28,307 nucleotides of DNA from RGIG4576 sp964613095. Lineage in GTDB: Bacteria; Bacteroidota; Bacteroidia; Bacteroidales; Muribaculaceae. The notes under the pieces were generated by a model. The model was not told where the DNA came from. It was given only the letters and a program-made list of their open reading frames with translations, and searched no databases. Made by a program: the position numbers and the translations under genes. The DNA is taken from contig CAZTFX010000024.1 in the NCBI GenBank assembly GCA_964613095.1, positions 1-28,307 of the forward strand, given 5' to 3'. Shown here piece by piece: positions 7,026 to 15,397 of the stretch (the stretch's first letter is position 1; each line of letters starts with the position of its first letter).

Positions 7026-8387
7026 CTAATTTTGAGGTTTTATTTCGTTTATTTCCCAAAATAGACCTTTCTTTCTTACATTACTTAAATCTACTTCTTG
7101 AGAAAATTTACCTTTTTTCAATTCACCAAGTTTTATATCTTTCACAACTACACCACCTCTTGTGAAGCATATTGCAGCATTATCTATATCTTTCAAAATA
7201 TCACATTCGAGAAGATATTTTCCATCACCCAAATCGGTAGTTTTCAAGCCAAATGCCCATTTATTAAATTCACCAACCACAAGCTTAGGTTCTCTGTAGG
7301 TAGGATCATTGAGAAACTCTACGAAATCACACATTTCTCCGGCTTTTACTTCAATTGTCTTTTCTACAGTTTCATAGCCTTCTGCTTCCATTTTCACCGT
7401 GTATTTGCCCGGTTTTACATTCCAAAATACAAACACGCCATTATAATTGTTATCAGTCTTATAAGTTCCCGCAATATTTCCATTAGAATCGATAAGTGTA
7501 ACATCGGCGCCGTTCAATGGCTGATACATATCATGAGAACCTTTTATCCAGTTATGGAAACGTTCATGCGTCATCACACGTTTTTCATCTTTCACAGCAC
7601 CAGATACTACACCATAATCAGGTTGATCGGCTCCGAAATAATCACAATAGAATCTATACAAGTTCCAAGCATGCAATTTTGCATAATCTTCATTCAACAA
7701 GCGATGTGTCTCAGGACGATAATCATGGAAAGTTCCTTCTACAAGGAAACCCGGAACATTCAAATGGCGAAGCACGCCCAATGAATAGCCCAAAAATGGT
7801 TTATCTTCGGTAACAATAAGTCTTGGTGACCAAACTGTAATATCGTTATCCATCAAATATGATATCGACATTGTTGCTTGGTGGCGACTTAAAGCCATAT
7901 TAGTAACGTTTTTCCCAAGACCATTGGAGTCCTTATTATATAAGTTCAAAAAATAATTCACTCTGGCTCTTGAACCTGCAGCATTAGTGTGAATTGAAAT
8001 AAATGCATCGGCACCGAATTCATTAGCATCTTCTCCTATCACTTTCAATTTCTTATCATCTATTTCTCGATTAAGCACACGTGACATTTTAACAGTTGCA
8101 CCGGCTTCTTCAAGCAATCGTTTCAATTCCAACCCCTTAATCAGGTTACACTTTGACTCCCAAAAACCATTGGTATCAAGCGGTTCGTAATTGATTGTAG
8201 GGACATTTCTGTCGTTACCTTTTACTAGTAACAGTGTACCATCTTCATTAAACACAGAATCGGCTCCACCATTCCAATATCCACCATGACCGGGGTTAAT
8301 ATAAATTTTCACTCCCGATAAATCTTTCGCTTCCATGCCGATAAAAGTACTTGCGACAATTGATAAAGCAATTAATATTTTTTTCAT
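7026..8387 (-). CDS. N-acetylmuramoyl-L-alanine amidase (Amidase_3) with C-terminal beta domains
   Basis: 453 residues; signal peptide MKKILIALSIVASTFIGMEA. The zinc amidase domain (~24-255) cleaves the bond between MurNAc and the peptide stem. Metal ligands are His34 (NPGHGG), Glu77 (FWESKCNL) and His133 (SIHTNAAG), with catalytic Glu217 in LVEGTFHD. Residues ~257-360 form a PEGA/carboxypeptidase-regulatory-like beta sandwich (PLNGADVTLID, GVFVFWNVKPGKYTVKMEAEGYE). A further ~85 residues (VVGEFNKWAFGLKTTDLGDG) look like another small beta domain. Known Bacteroidota amidases in this group are longer than the catalytic core, so the tail is not a fusion error. It is the last gene of the operon, 9 bp after the S41 peptidase stop. 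Likely periplasmic and possibly cell-surface; regulation not visible. Confidence 0.93.
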   Translation of the reverse strand: MKKILIALSIVASTFIGMEAKDLSGVKIYINPGHGGYWNGGADSVFNEDGTLLLVKGNDRNVPTINYEPLDTNGFWESKCNLIKGLELKRLLEEAGATVKMSRVLNREIDDKKLKVIGEDANEFGADAFISIHTNAAGSRARVNYFLNLYNKDSNGLGKNVTNMALSRHQATMSISYLMDNDITVWSPRLIVTEDKPFLGYSLGVLRHLNVPGFLVEGTFHDYRPETHRLLNEDYAKLHAWNLYRFYCDYFGADQPDYGVVSGAVKDEKRVMTHERFHNWIKGSHDMYQPLNGADVTLIDSNGNIAGTYKTDNNYNGVFVFWNVKPGKYTVKMEAEGYETVEKTIEVKAGEMCDFVEFLNDPTYREPKLVVGEFNKWAFGLKTTDLGDGKYLLECDILKDIDNAAICFTRGGVVVKDIKLGELKKGKFSQEVDLSNVRKKGLFWEINEIKPQN

Positions 8388-8396
8388 ATTCTGTTA

Positions 8397-9428
8397 TTAT
8401 TTGGTTTCATTAATCATCATTTCCAAAACTTCAAAACCTTTTTCCAAAATAGCGTCTTTTCCCTGTGCGATTTCTTCTTCGGTCATATCCACTTTACATC
8501 CAGGAGACGGTTCAACGCCAAACTCAGTAACCACACCATTACTATCGGTAATTTCACTTGCCGACATTCTCACAAACCATCCATTAGGCATATCATAAGT
8601 AAATGGCAATCCGCTACCACCGCCTGTAGTGTCACCCACTACTCGAACATTAGGCAAATTCTTCATTATAGACACAAAATTATTGGTAGCACTGAATGAA
8701 GAACGATTTGTAAGAATTACCACCGGTTTCAAATATTTTATGCGAGTAGATTCAGCAGGTTCAAAGAAATAATCGTATGGTTCAGAGAAGTCTTCATGTC
8801 CCGGACCGGTTTTATGAGAAATAGCTCCTGCGTGCAATCGTTCTGTGATAAAACGAGCTACCAACGTCTCTACATTAGTAAGAAAACCGCCACCATTATC
8901 ACGCACATCGATAATCAGACCATCACTGCTTGCAAGATAAGCAAGCACATTATCTAGATTTCCTTCACCTATTCCACTGGTAAAATCTCCATAATACATG
9001 TATCCGAAATTATTGCTCAAAACTGCATATTTTATTCCGGATGCCTGTCTATAATCAAAATTCAAATAGTACTCATTTACAACTCGTTCATCATAGTTCT
9101 TAGGGTATTGTTCCCAAATCCAATAACGAGAGACATCCCATGCAGAAACTAAATTGGTATGTCCGTCACGCAATTCTTTCAACATTTCGGCACAAACCTC
9201 AAAAAGTGCTGTCGATGACATATCGGGACGTAATTGAGCGCGATATTTTTGTCCTATTGAAACCCAATCGATATTTTTATATTTAAAAAAGCAATAATGT
9301 TGGTCTACATTAGTCCATAAAGCATCAAAATTTCCGTATGGGTCATTATTAAATTCTTCTTGTTCATGACATGCCGAACACGTCATCACAATGACTATCA
9401 CACATAATATATATCGGAACATTTTCAT
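8397..9428 (-). CDS. S41-family peptidase lipoprotein
   Basis: 343 residues. The signal peptide ends in a lipobox with Cys20 (MTCSAC), followed by HEQEE, giving acidic residues after the lipidation site. The N-terminal helical tricorn-core-like part contains FDALWTNVDQHYCFF and ELRDGHTNLV. The catalytic S41 core has LIIDVRDNGGG (171-181), ILTNRSSFSATNNFVSIMK with probable nucleophile Ser246, and VVGDTTGGGSG. No PDZ domain is evident between the parts, so it is a short S41 member, unlike typical C-terminal processing proteases of ~450-550 residues. It sits 17 bp after the DUF3316 gene in the parC operon. It probably degrades or trims envelope proteins or peptides; the substrate is unknown. Confidence 0.92.
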   Translation of the reverse strand: MKMFRYILCVIVIVMTCSACHEQEEFNNDPYGNFDALWTNVDQHYCFFKYKNIDWVSIGQKYRAQLRPDMSSTALFEVCAEMLKELRDGHTNLVSAWDVSRYWIWEQYPKNYDERVVNEYYLNFDYRQASGIKYAVLSNNFGYMYYGDFTSGIGEGNLDNVLAYLASSDGLIIDVRDNGGGFLTNVETLVARFITERLHAGAISHKTGPGHEDFSEPYDYFFEPAESTRIKYLKPVVILTNRSSFSATNNFVSIMKNLPNVRVVGDTTGGGSGLPFTYDMPNGWFVRMSASEITDSNGVVTEFGVEPSPGCKVDMTEEEIAQGKDAILEKGFEVLEMMINETK

Positions 9429-9445
9429 ATCATGTACTTTATTAA

Positions 9446-10312
9446 TTAATACATAGCCGAAATAATTCTTGCTTTCTCACTTAAATCGGAGCCGGGTTTC
9501 ACACTCATCCATTCCCCACACACTCCCAAAACGAATGAATTGCGAAAAATCTGAGTATTCAAGTTGTTTATCCAACTCGTTTCTATCACTCCACGATAAC
9601 CTAAACGCAATGTTGTATTACCTAAGTGCATATCGGCAGTAAGCAAATTTTGCATAGTAAAATGATTACCAATCCACCCCATATGAACTAATCCGGAATG
9701 ATTTCCCACATACATTTCATAATAACTTTCACCATACTCCGGTGAATAAAACACACCTATTACAGGTAGTGTAGCTTGATAACGAAAAGTTACAGGTAAT
9801 TTACCTATTTTTCTATTATATACAGCCATTCCGGTGAGATTCATCCCCATGTTGAGCTTTACCGAAACCACATTATTGGAATTAGCAGGAGCATATAAAG
9901 CCCCTCCTCTAAATTCTGCGCTTCCTCCACCGAACAACTGTAATTCCTGATTGATTTTCCACCGATACATCATACCCCATTTAAAATCGGTCATAAGAGT
10001 GTGAATAGTCAGGTCTTTTGAGGGATTTTCCGCAGGAGTATAATCCACACCTAAATCCAATTGCATAATCCATTTATCGGGATTAAACTTCATAGCTTGC
10101 ATACGTTCATAACTGAAACGCATATTTACACCTTTATATCTGATAGAAGACAAATATGTATCCAAAACCGAAGTTCCTCCCAAATCTACCATATATGCCG
10201 ACATTACAGGACGTACCGGCTCTAGTTGCGTGCTATCACAACATTCTTGTGCATTAATATTTAAAAATGCACCTAAAAGAACTGTTGTCAATATCGAAAC
10301 TACCTTTTTCAT
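9446..10312 (-). CDS. DUF3316-type outer-membrane protein
   Basis: 288 residues with a cleavable signal (MKKVVSILTTVLLGAFLNINAQ). The mature part has alternating hydrophobic/polar strands ending in aromatics (LSSIRYKGVNMRFSYERM, FRYQATLPVIGVFYS, TLRLGYRGVIETSWINN), a pattern of an outer-membrane beta barrel. It resembles the Bacteroidota family DUF3316, whose function is not established. A Cys-Cys pair follows the cleavage site (QECCDS), which is not a normal lipobox position. The gene begins 2 bp after the parC stop codon, so translational coupling is likely. Family call is from overall pattern and neighbourhood memory; moderately sure. Confidence 0.78.
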   Translation of the reverse strand: MKKVVSILTTVLLGAFLNINAQECCDSTQLEPVRPVMSAYMVDLGGTSVLDTYLSSIRYKGVNMRFSYERMQAMKFNPDKWIMQLDLGVDYTPAENPSKDLTIHTLMTDFKWGMMYRWKINQELQLFGGGSAEFRGGALYAPANSNNVVSVKLNMGMNLTGMAVYNRKIGKLPVTFRYQATLPVIGVFYSPEYGESYYEMYVGNHSGLVHMGWIGNHFTMQNLLTADMHLGNTTLRLGYRGVIETSWINNLNTQIFRNSFVLGVCGEWMSVKPGSDLSEKARIISAMY

Positions 10313-10314
10313 TC

Positions 10315-13005
10315 TTAATTATCTTCTTCAAAAAGTCGTTTTTGACCGGTTAAATCATCAAATATATCTTTTTGACTTTTAATTGGTTCCTCTTCTACAT
10401 CATCCTCAATTCCATCTACAATAGGAGCCGGCTGAAGTTCCTCTTCATCTTCCACTTCTCGAGGTTCCAACTCAGTTATCGTATCTATTTCAAAGTTGGA
10501 CAAGCGTTTGCCTTTTGCCTTGAAACTCTTTTCACCAATAAATTCTTCAGCATCAATCATCATTGGTTCTCGGAATGAATCTCCTCCACCAAATTTAACG
10601 TCAACTCGAGGATATCTAGCATCACTTAATATAAACAATCTGGAATCCTTGTTACCACCTATAAAACTCAGTCGTTTAGCCGATGGTTCATATTGGAATC
10701 TCTTTATATAATAATAACCCTGATCGGCATCAAACAGTACAGCAGTCCACACCTTACCCTCAATATATTTCTCTATACGAAGGATTCCTTCATCATAGTG
10801 ATTCTCGGAATCAAATGATGTTGTACAGAAATCACCATTATTATATATAACAAGAACAAGGTCATTTGTATTAAACTCACCAAGAGAATCACCCCGACCA
10901 TCATAATTTAGGCGCAATACATCCGGGTCAAACCACACTTCACGTCCTCCAAGAGTAGAAGCACCACGTTCTTTTAACGATATGCGATGTATTTCATTTT
11001 TTGTTACAATATTTCCACGAGATTGTTTTCCCTTTATGGCTAATTGAGCAAAATCCACCTCAAACTGTAATACTTTCAATCGGAATTTAGGTTTCAAAGT
11101 CACCTTCAACACTTCAGCTTCACCATTAGGATTGGCTGAAAACCACCAAATTTTTGAACCGGGTGTTCCTTGAGTAAAGTCATATTCTTTATCACGTGTT
11201 ACTCCTGTTACAGCAAAACGTTTCATATAAACGATTCCCCCCTTTCCATCTTGATAGACAACATTATAGATGGTACGCAAGTCATTACGTTTAAAGATAT
11301 TGATATACATTATATTTTTACCCACATATATCTTTTCGGCAACATGTACAACCTTATATGTACCATTCTTATAGAAAATGATGACATCGTCCATATCCGA
11401 ACAGTTTGCTACAAATTCGTCTTTCTTTAACGAAGTTCCTATGAAACCATCTTCACGATTAATGTACAATTTCTCATTGGCTTCGGCAACCTTAGAAGCT
11501 ACAATAGTATCAAAATTGCGAATCATTGTACGACGTGGATACATTGCGCCATATTTTTCTTTAAGCATTTCATACCATTTAATGGTATTTTCCACCAAAT
11601 GAGCAAGTTTATCATCTATGGCAGCAATTCTTTCATTCAGAGATGCAATACGATTATCAGCCTTATCACTGTTGAATTTCAAGATACGTTCCATTTTGAT
11701 TTCAAGCAATCTCAAAATATCATCACGTGTTACATCTCTTACAAAATCTTTCTTATATGGTTCCAAACGAGAATCGATATGGTTAACAACGGTATCCATA
11801 TCCTTACTCTGTTCAAAGCCTTTATCCTTATAAATTCGTTCCTCTATGAAGATACGTTCCAATGAAGCGAAAAACAAGGATTCAAGCAATTCGTTGCGTT
11901 GTATTTCCCATTCTTGACGCAAAAGATCCTTCGTGCGATCGACACTATACCTCAACACATCGCTTACACCCAAGAAATGAGGTTTCTTATCTTTAATCAC
12001 ACAACAGTTTGGAGAAATGCTTACCTCACAATCGGAAAAAGCATACAGCGCATCAATCGCCTTATCACTTGATGTACCGGGTATAAGATGTACGATGATT
12101 TCGGCATTCTCCGAAGTATTGTCATCGACACTTTTAATCTTTATCTTACCTTTTTCTTGAGCTTTCAATATTGATTCGATAAGCGTACCGGTAGTTTTAC
12201 CAAATGGCAAATCGGAAACAATAAGAGTTTTATTATCCCTTTTTTCTATTTTTGTACGTACACGCACAGCACCGCCACGTTCACCGTCATTATATCTGCT
12301 TACATCCACATAGCCACCGGTAGGAAAGTCAGGATACAGAACAAAATCCTCTCCTCGCAAATAAGCTATTGCCGCATCCAATATTTCATTGAAATTGTGA
12401 GGAAGAATTTTACATGCAAGTCCCACGGCAATACCTTCGGCTCCTTGCGACAACAAAAGAGGAAATTTTACAGGTAAAGTTACCGGTTCCGGTTTACGAC
12501 CATCATAGGATACAGTCCAATCGGTTATTTTGGGATTATATACAACATCAAGAGCAAATTCCGACAATCGGGCTTCTATATAACGCGGAGCAGCAGCACT
12601 ATCACCGGTGAGAATATTACCCCAGTTTCCTTGAGTTTCTACCAATAAGTTTTTTTGACCTAATTGGACTAAAGCATCACCTATGGAAGCATCACCATGA
12701 GGGTGATACTGCATAGTGTTACCCACCACATTTGCCACCTTATTGAATCGTCCATCGTCAAGTTCTTTCATGGAATGTAGAATGCGACGCTGTACCGGTT
12801 TCAAGCCATCTTCTATATGAGGTACGGCACGTTCCAAAATGACATATGACGCATAGTCAATAAACCAACGCTGATACATACCGCTTAGTTGCAAACGCTT
12901 ATCTCCTACCGGCACATGATAACTTGAATGAGCTTCACTGCTACCTACAGCTTCGTTGCTCAAATCTTCTCCATTCAACTCAACTTCTTCGTTCTCCTCT
13001 TTCAT
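10315..13005 (-). CDS. parC: DNA topoisomerase IV subunit A
   Basis: 896 residues; cuts and rejoins duplex DNA to decatenate chromosomes together with ParE. The breakage-reunion domain carries DYASYVILERAVPHIEDG (50-67), GLKPVQRRI, YHPHGDASIGDALVQ (100-114) and catalytic Tyr142 in AAPRYIEARLS. A long coiled-coil/tower region follows, then a C-terminal beta-pinwheel with KGKQSRGNIVTK in place of an intact GyrA box (QRRGGKG), which favours ParC over GyrA. The tail (last ~65 residues) is highly acidic. A TTG one codon upstream also opens the frame; ATG at 13003-13005 is preferred. First gene of an operon with DUF3316, S41 peptidase and amidase. parE is not in the window. Confidence 0.94.
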   Translation of the reverse strand: MKEENEEVELNGEDLSNEAVGSSEAHSSYHVPVGDKRLQLSGMYQRWFIDYASYVILERAVPHIEDGLKPVQRRILHSMKELDDGRFNKVANVVGNTMQYHPHGDASIGDALVQLGQKNLLVETQGNWGNILTGDSAAAPRYIEARLSEFALDVVYNPKITDWTVSYDGRKPEPVTLPVKFPLLLSQGAEGIAVGLACKILPHNFNEILDAAIAYLRGEDFVLYPDFPTGGYVDVSRYNDGERGGAVRVRTKIEKRDNKTLIVSDLPFGKTTGTLIESILKAQEKGKIKIKSVDDNTSENAEIIVHLIPGTSSDKAIDALYAFSDCEVSISPNCCVIKDKKPHFLGVSDVLRYSVDRTKDLLRQEWEIQRNELLESLFFASLERIFIEERIYKDKGFEQSKDMDTVVNHIDSRLEPYKKDFVRDVTRDDILRLLEIKMERILKFNSDKADNRIASLNERIAAIDDKLAHLVENTIKWYEMLKEKYGAMYPRRTMIRNFDTIVASKVAEANEKLYINREDGFIGTSLKKDEFVANCSDMDDVIIFYKNGTYKVVHVAEKIYVGKNIMYINIFKRNDLRTIYNVVYQDGKGGIVYMKRFAVTGVTRDKEYDFTQGTPGSKIWWFSANPNGEAEVLKVTLKPKFRLKVLQFEVDFAQLAIKGKQSRGNIVTKNEIHRISLKERGASTLGGREVWFDPDVLRLNYDGRGDSLGEFNTNDLVLVIYNNGDFCTTSFDSENHYDEGILRIEKYIEGKVWTAVLFDADQGYYYIKRFQYEPSAKRLSFIGGNKDSRLFILSDARYPRVDVKFGGGDSFREPMMIDAEEFIGEKSFKAKGKRLSNFEIDTITELEPREVEDEEELQPAPIVDGIEDDVEEEPIKSQKDIFDDLTGQKRLFEEDN

Positions 13006-13241
13006 CAATTTTCAGTAATAGTGTATAAATACTGCTCTACAAAAGAGCTATGTTTATCGCTGTTTACACGGTATTATAGTTATTTAATTAATATAAATAC
13101 ATAAACCAACAGCAAAAATACAAAATAAATCGAAAAAAATCGTTTACTTTGCACCATAATTAGATATTTCGTGAAAAAGGGACTTTTTTTACCCATTTTC
13201 CATCATTAACAGAATAATATAAAACAAAAACATACATAAAA
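13006..13241. promoter_or_regulatory. Divergent intergenic region between parC and glyS
   Basis: 236 bp without a gene. It holds candidate -7 elements for both directions: TACTTTG at 13145-13151 (plus, toward glyS, one base shorter than consensus) and TATTTTTG on the minus strand (13113-13120, toward parC). Neither has a convincing TTTG at the right distance. GCTCT-ACAAA-AGAGC (around 13044-13058) forms a small hairpin in the parC leader, without a T-run. Confidence 0.35.
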
Positions 13242-14786
13242 ATGGCAAAGCAAGAAGATACTTTCAAAAAAATTGTTTCTCATGCAAAAGAATACGGATT
13301 TGTATTCCCTTCAAGTGATATTTACGATGGACTGGGTGCCGTATATGACTATGGACAACTAGGCGTTGAGATGAAAAATAACATCAAGCGTTATTGGTGG
13401 GAATCAATGACATTGCTTCATGAAAATATAGTAGGAATCGATTCTGCTATTTTCATGCACCCTACTATTTGGAAAGCTTCAGGACACGTTGACGCATTTA
13501 ACGACCCATTAATAGATAACCGTGATTCAAAAAAGCGTTATCGCGCCGATGTATTGATAGAAGATGAAATTGCAAAATTTGACGATAAAATCGAAAAGGA
13601 AGTAGCAAAAGCAGCAAAACGTTTTGGTGACAGTTTTGACGCCGAACTATTCAAAACCACGAATCCACGTGTTCAGGAAATAGCACAAAAACGCGAAGAA
13701 CTTCATAGTCGCTTTGCTAAAGCAATGAACGATAATGACCTTGTAGAACTGAAACAAATAATTCTTGATTACGAAATCGTAGATCCTATTTCAGGAACAA
13801 AAAATTGGACTGACGTGCGTCAATTCAACCTTATGTTCAAAACAGAAATGGGAAGTACCAGCGAAGGTGCCATGAGTGTATATCTACGTCCGGAAACAGC
13901 TCAGGGCATATTTGTAAATTTCTTGAATGTACAGAAAACAGGTCGTATGCGTATTCCTTTCGGTATTGCTCAAATCGGTAAGGCATTCCGTAATGAAATA
14001 GTTGCTCGTCAATTCATTTTCCGCATGCGTGAATTTGAACAAATGGAAATGCAATTCTTTGTACGTCCGGGTGAAGAATTGGATTGGTTTGCAAAATGGA
14101 AAGAAACCCGATTGAAATGGCACAAAGCATTGGGAATGGGTGATCACAAATATCGCTACCATGACCACGACAAATTAGCACACTATGCCAATGCCGCAAC
14201 CGATATTGAATTTGAAATGCCTTTTGGATTCAAAGAAGTGGAAGGAATTCACTCACGTACCGATTTCGACTTGAGTCAACACGAAAAATTCTGTGGTAAG
14301 AAAATTCAATATTTTGATCCCGAACTTAATAAATCATATACCCCATACGTAATTGAAACATCTATCGGTGTTGATCGCATGTTCTTAAGTGTGCTTTGTT
14401 CTTCTTACGAGGAAGAAAAGCTCGAAAACGGTGAAACTCGTGTAGTGCTCCATTTGCCAAAGCAATTAGCTCCGGTGAAAGTAGCTGTTATGCCTCTTGT
14501 GCGTAAAGACGGTCTTCCCGAAAAAGCACGTGAAATCATTAATATGCTTAAATTTGATTACGCATGTCAATATGACGAAAAAGACTCTATCGGAAAACGT
14601 TATCGCCGTCAAGACGCTATTGGAACGCCATTCTGTATCACTGTTGATCACCAAACAATTGAGGACAATACAGTAACCATACGTCATCGCGACTCAATGG
14701 AGCAGGAACGTGTAGCTATAAGTGAACTTCCGGCTATCATAGGTAGTAAAGTTAGCTTAAAAGAACTTTTGAAAACATTGGTATAA
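13242..14786 (+). CDS. glyS: Glycyl-tRNA synthetase, alpha2 type
   Basis: 514 residues, the usual size for the homodimeric class II enzyme that charges tRNA-Gly (distinct from the alpha2beta2 form). The N-terminal FKKIVSHAKEYGFVFPSSDIYDG opening is characteristic. A glycine-recognition segment YLRPETAQGIFVNF lies at 214-228. Motif 2 AFRNEIVARQFIFRMREFEQ spans 248-267, and motif 3 ETSIGVDRMF 372-381. The anticodon-binding domain (LAPVKVAVMPLV onward) runs to the end with RRQDAIGTPFCITVDH. A Lys/Glu-rich insertion at ~100-185 is typical. It begins after an A-rich leader without Shine-Dalgarno. It is followed at 17 bp by the FKBP lipoprotein and then an OPT transporter, apparently one operon. 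Confidence 0.97.
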   Translation: MAKQEDTFKKIVSHAKEYGFVFPSSDIYDGLGAVYDYGQLGVEMKNNIKRYWWESMTLLHENIVGIDSAIFMHPTIWKASGHVDAFNDPLIDNRDSKKRYRADVLIEDEIAKFDDKIEKEVAKAAKRFGDSFDAELFKTTNPRVQEIAQKREELHSRFAKAMNDNDLVELKQIILDYEIVDPISGTKNWTDVRQFNLMFKTEMGSTSEGAMSVYLRPETAQGIFVNFLNVQKTGRMRIPFGIAQIGKAFRNEIVARQFIFRMREFEQMEMQFFVRPGEELDWFAKWKETRLKWHKALGMGDHKYRYHDHDKLAHYANAATDIEFEMPFGFKEVEGIHSRTDFDLSQHEKFCGKKIQYFDPELNKSYTPYVIETSIGVDRMFLSVLCSSYEEEKLENGETRVVLHLPKQLAPVKVAVMPLVRKDGLPEKAREIINMLKFDYACQYDEKDSIGKRYRRQDAIGTPFCITVDHQTIEDNTVTIRHRDSMEQERVAISELPAIIGSKVSLKELLKTLV

Positions 14787-14803
14787 CTAAGTTTTAATAA
14801 ATA

Positions 14804-15373
14804 ATGAAAAAATTTCCTTTAATAATTTCCCTTATAGCAATCATTTGCATAAGTTTTCTGTCATGTGTTGAAAATGAAAGCGACCAATATTGGGAAAAAT
14901 ATAAAGACTGGCGAGAAGCCAACCAATTATGGTTGGAAGAACAGGCATTAAGAAAAAATGCAGACGGTTCCAACTATTATGAAGTACTTAATCCTGCGTG
15001 GGATAAAGGTTCTTACGTATTAATTCATTATTTTAATGATCGCAGTCTCACTAGTGGAAATCTTTCACCTCTTTATACTTCGACTGTGGACGTTAAATAT
15101 ATAGGTTATTTGTATAACGGAACGGCTTTTGATTCTTCATACTTGAGTACAGAACCTGCCGATAGTATTTTCCGTACAAAACTATCGGGAGTAATCAATG
15201 GTTGGACTATTGCCCTTTCCGATATGCACGTAGGAGACTCTTGCGAAGTGCTTATCCCTTATCAATACGCATATGGTGAAACAGGTTATAACCTTATTCA
15301 ACCATATTCAGCTTTGAAATTCCGCATAAAACTTGTGGATATACCGGGCTATGAAATCGACATAGCAGAATAA
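14804..15373 (+). CDS. FKBP-type peptidyl-prolyl isomerase lipoprotein
   Basis: 189 residues with a lipoprotein signal peptide (lipobox Cys21 in FLSC, then VENESD, acidic at +2 and +4). A ~75-residue helical spacer rich in Trp, Glu and Lys precedes an FKBP domain (~85-185). FKBP landmarks are VDVKYIGYLYNGTAFDSSY, LSGVINGWTIALSDMHVGD and CEVLIPYQYAYGETGYNLIQPYSALKFRIKLVDI. The VING-W and IPYQYAYG segments line the active site in the family. It catalyses cis-trans isomerisation of prolyl bonds, probably in the periplasm or at the outer membrane. Gaps of 17 bp to glyS and 24 bp to the OPT gene indicate co-transcription. Confidence 0.93.
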   Translation: MKKFPLIISLIAIICISFLSCVENESDQYWEKYKDWREANQLWLEEQALRKNADGSNYYEVLNPAWDKGSYVLIHYFNDRSLTSGNLSPLYTSTVDVKYIGYLYNGTAFDSSYLSTEPADSIFRTKLSGVINGWTIALSDMHVGDSCEVLIPYQYAYGETGYNLIQPYSALKFRIKLVDIPGYEIDIAE

Positions 15374-15397
15374 TAATCATTATCTAATCCTATTATA

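Noticed and set aside
7098..7813. Long plus-strand open frames opposite the amidase gene
   Set aside because: Strong Amidase_3 motifs on the minus strand explain the region; the plus-strand translations show no recognisable domain.
13038..13062. GCTCT-ACAAA-AGAGC hairpin in the parC leader as a terminator or riboswitch
   Set aside because: The stem is only five pairs with no T-run and no wider conserved structure visible by eye; not enough to call.
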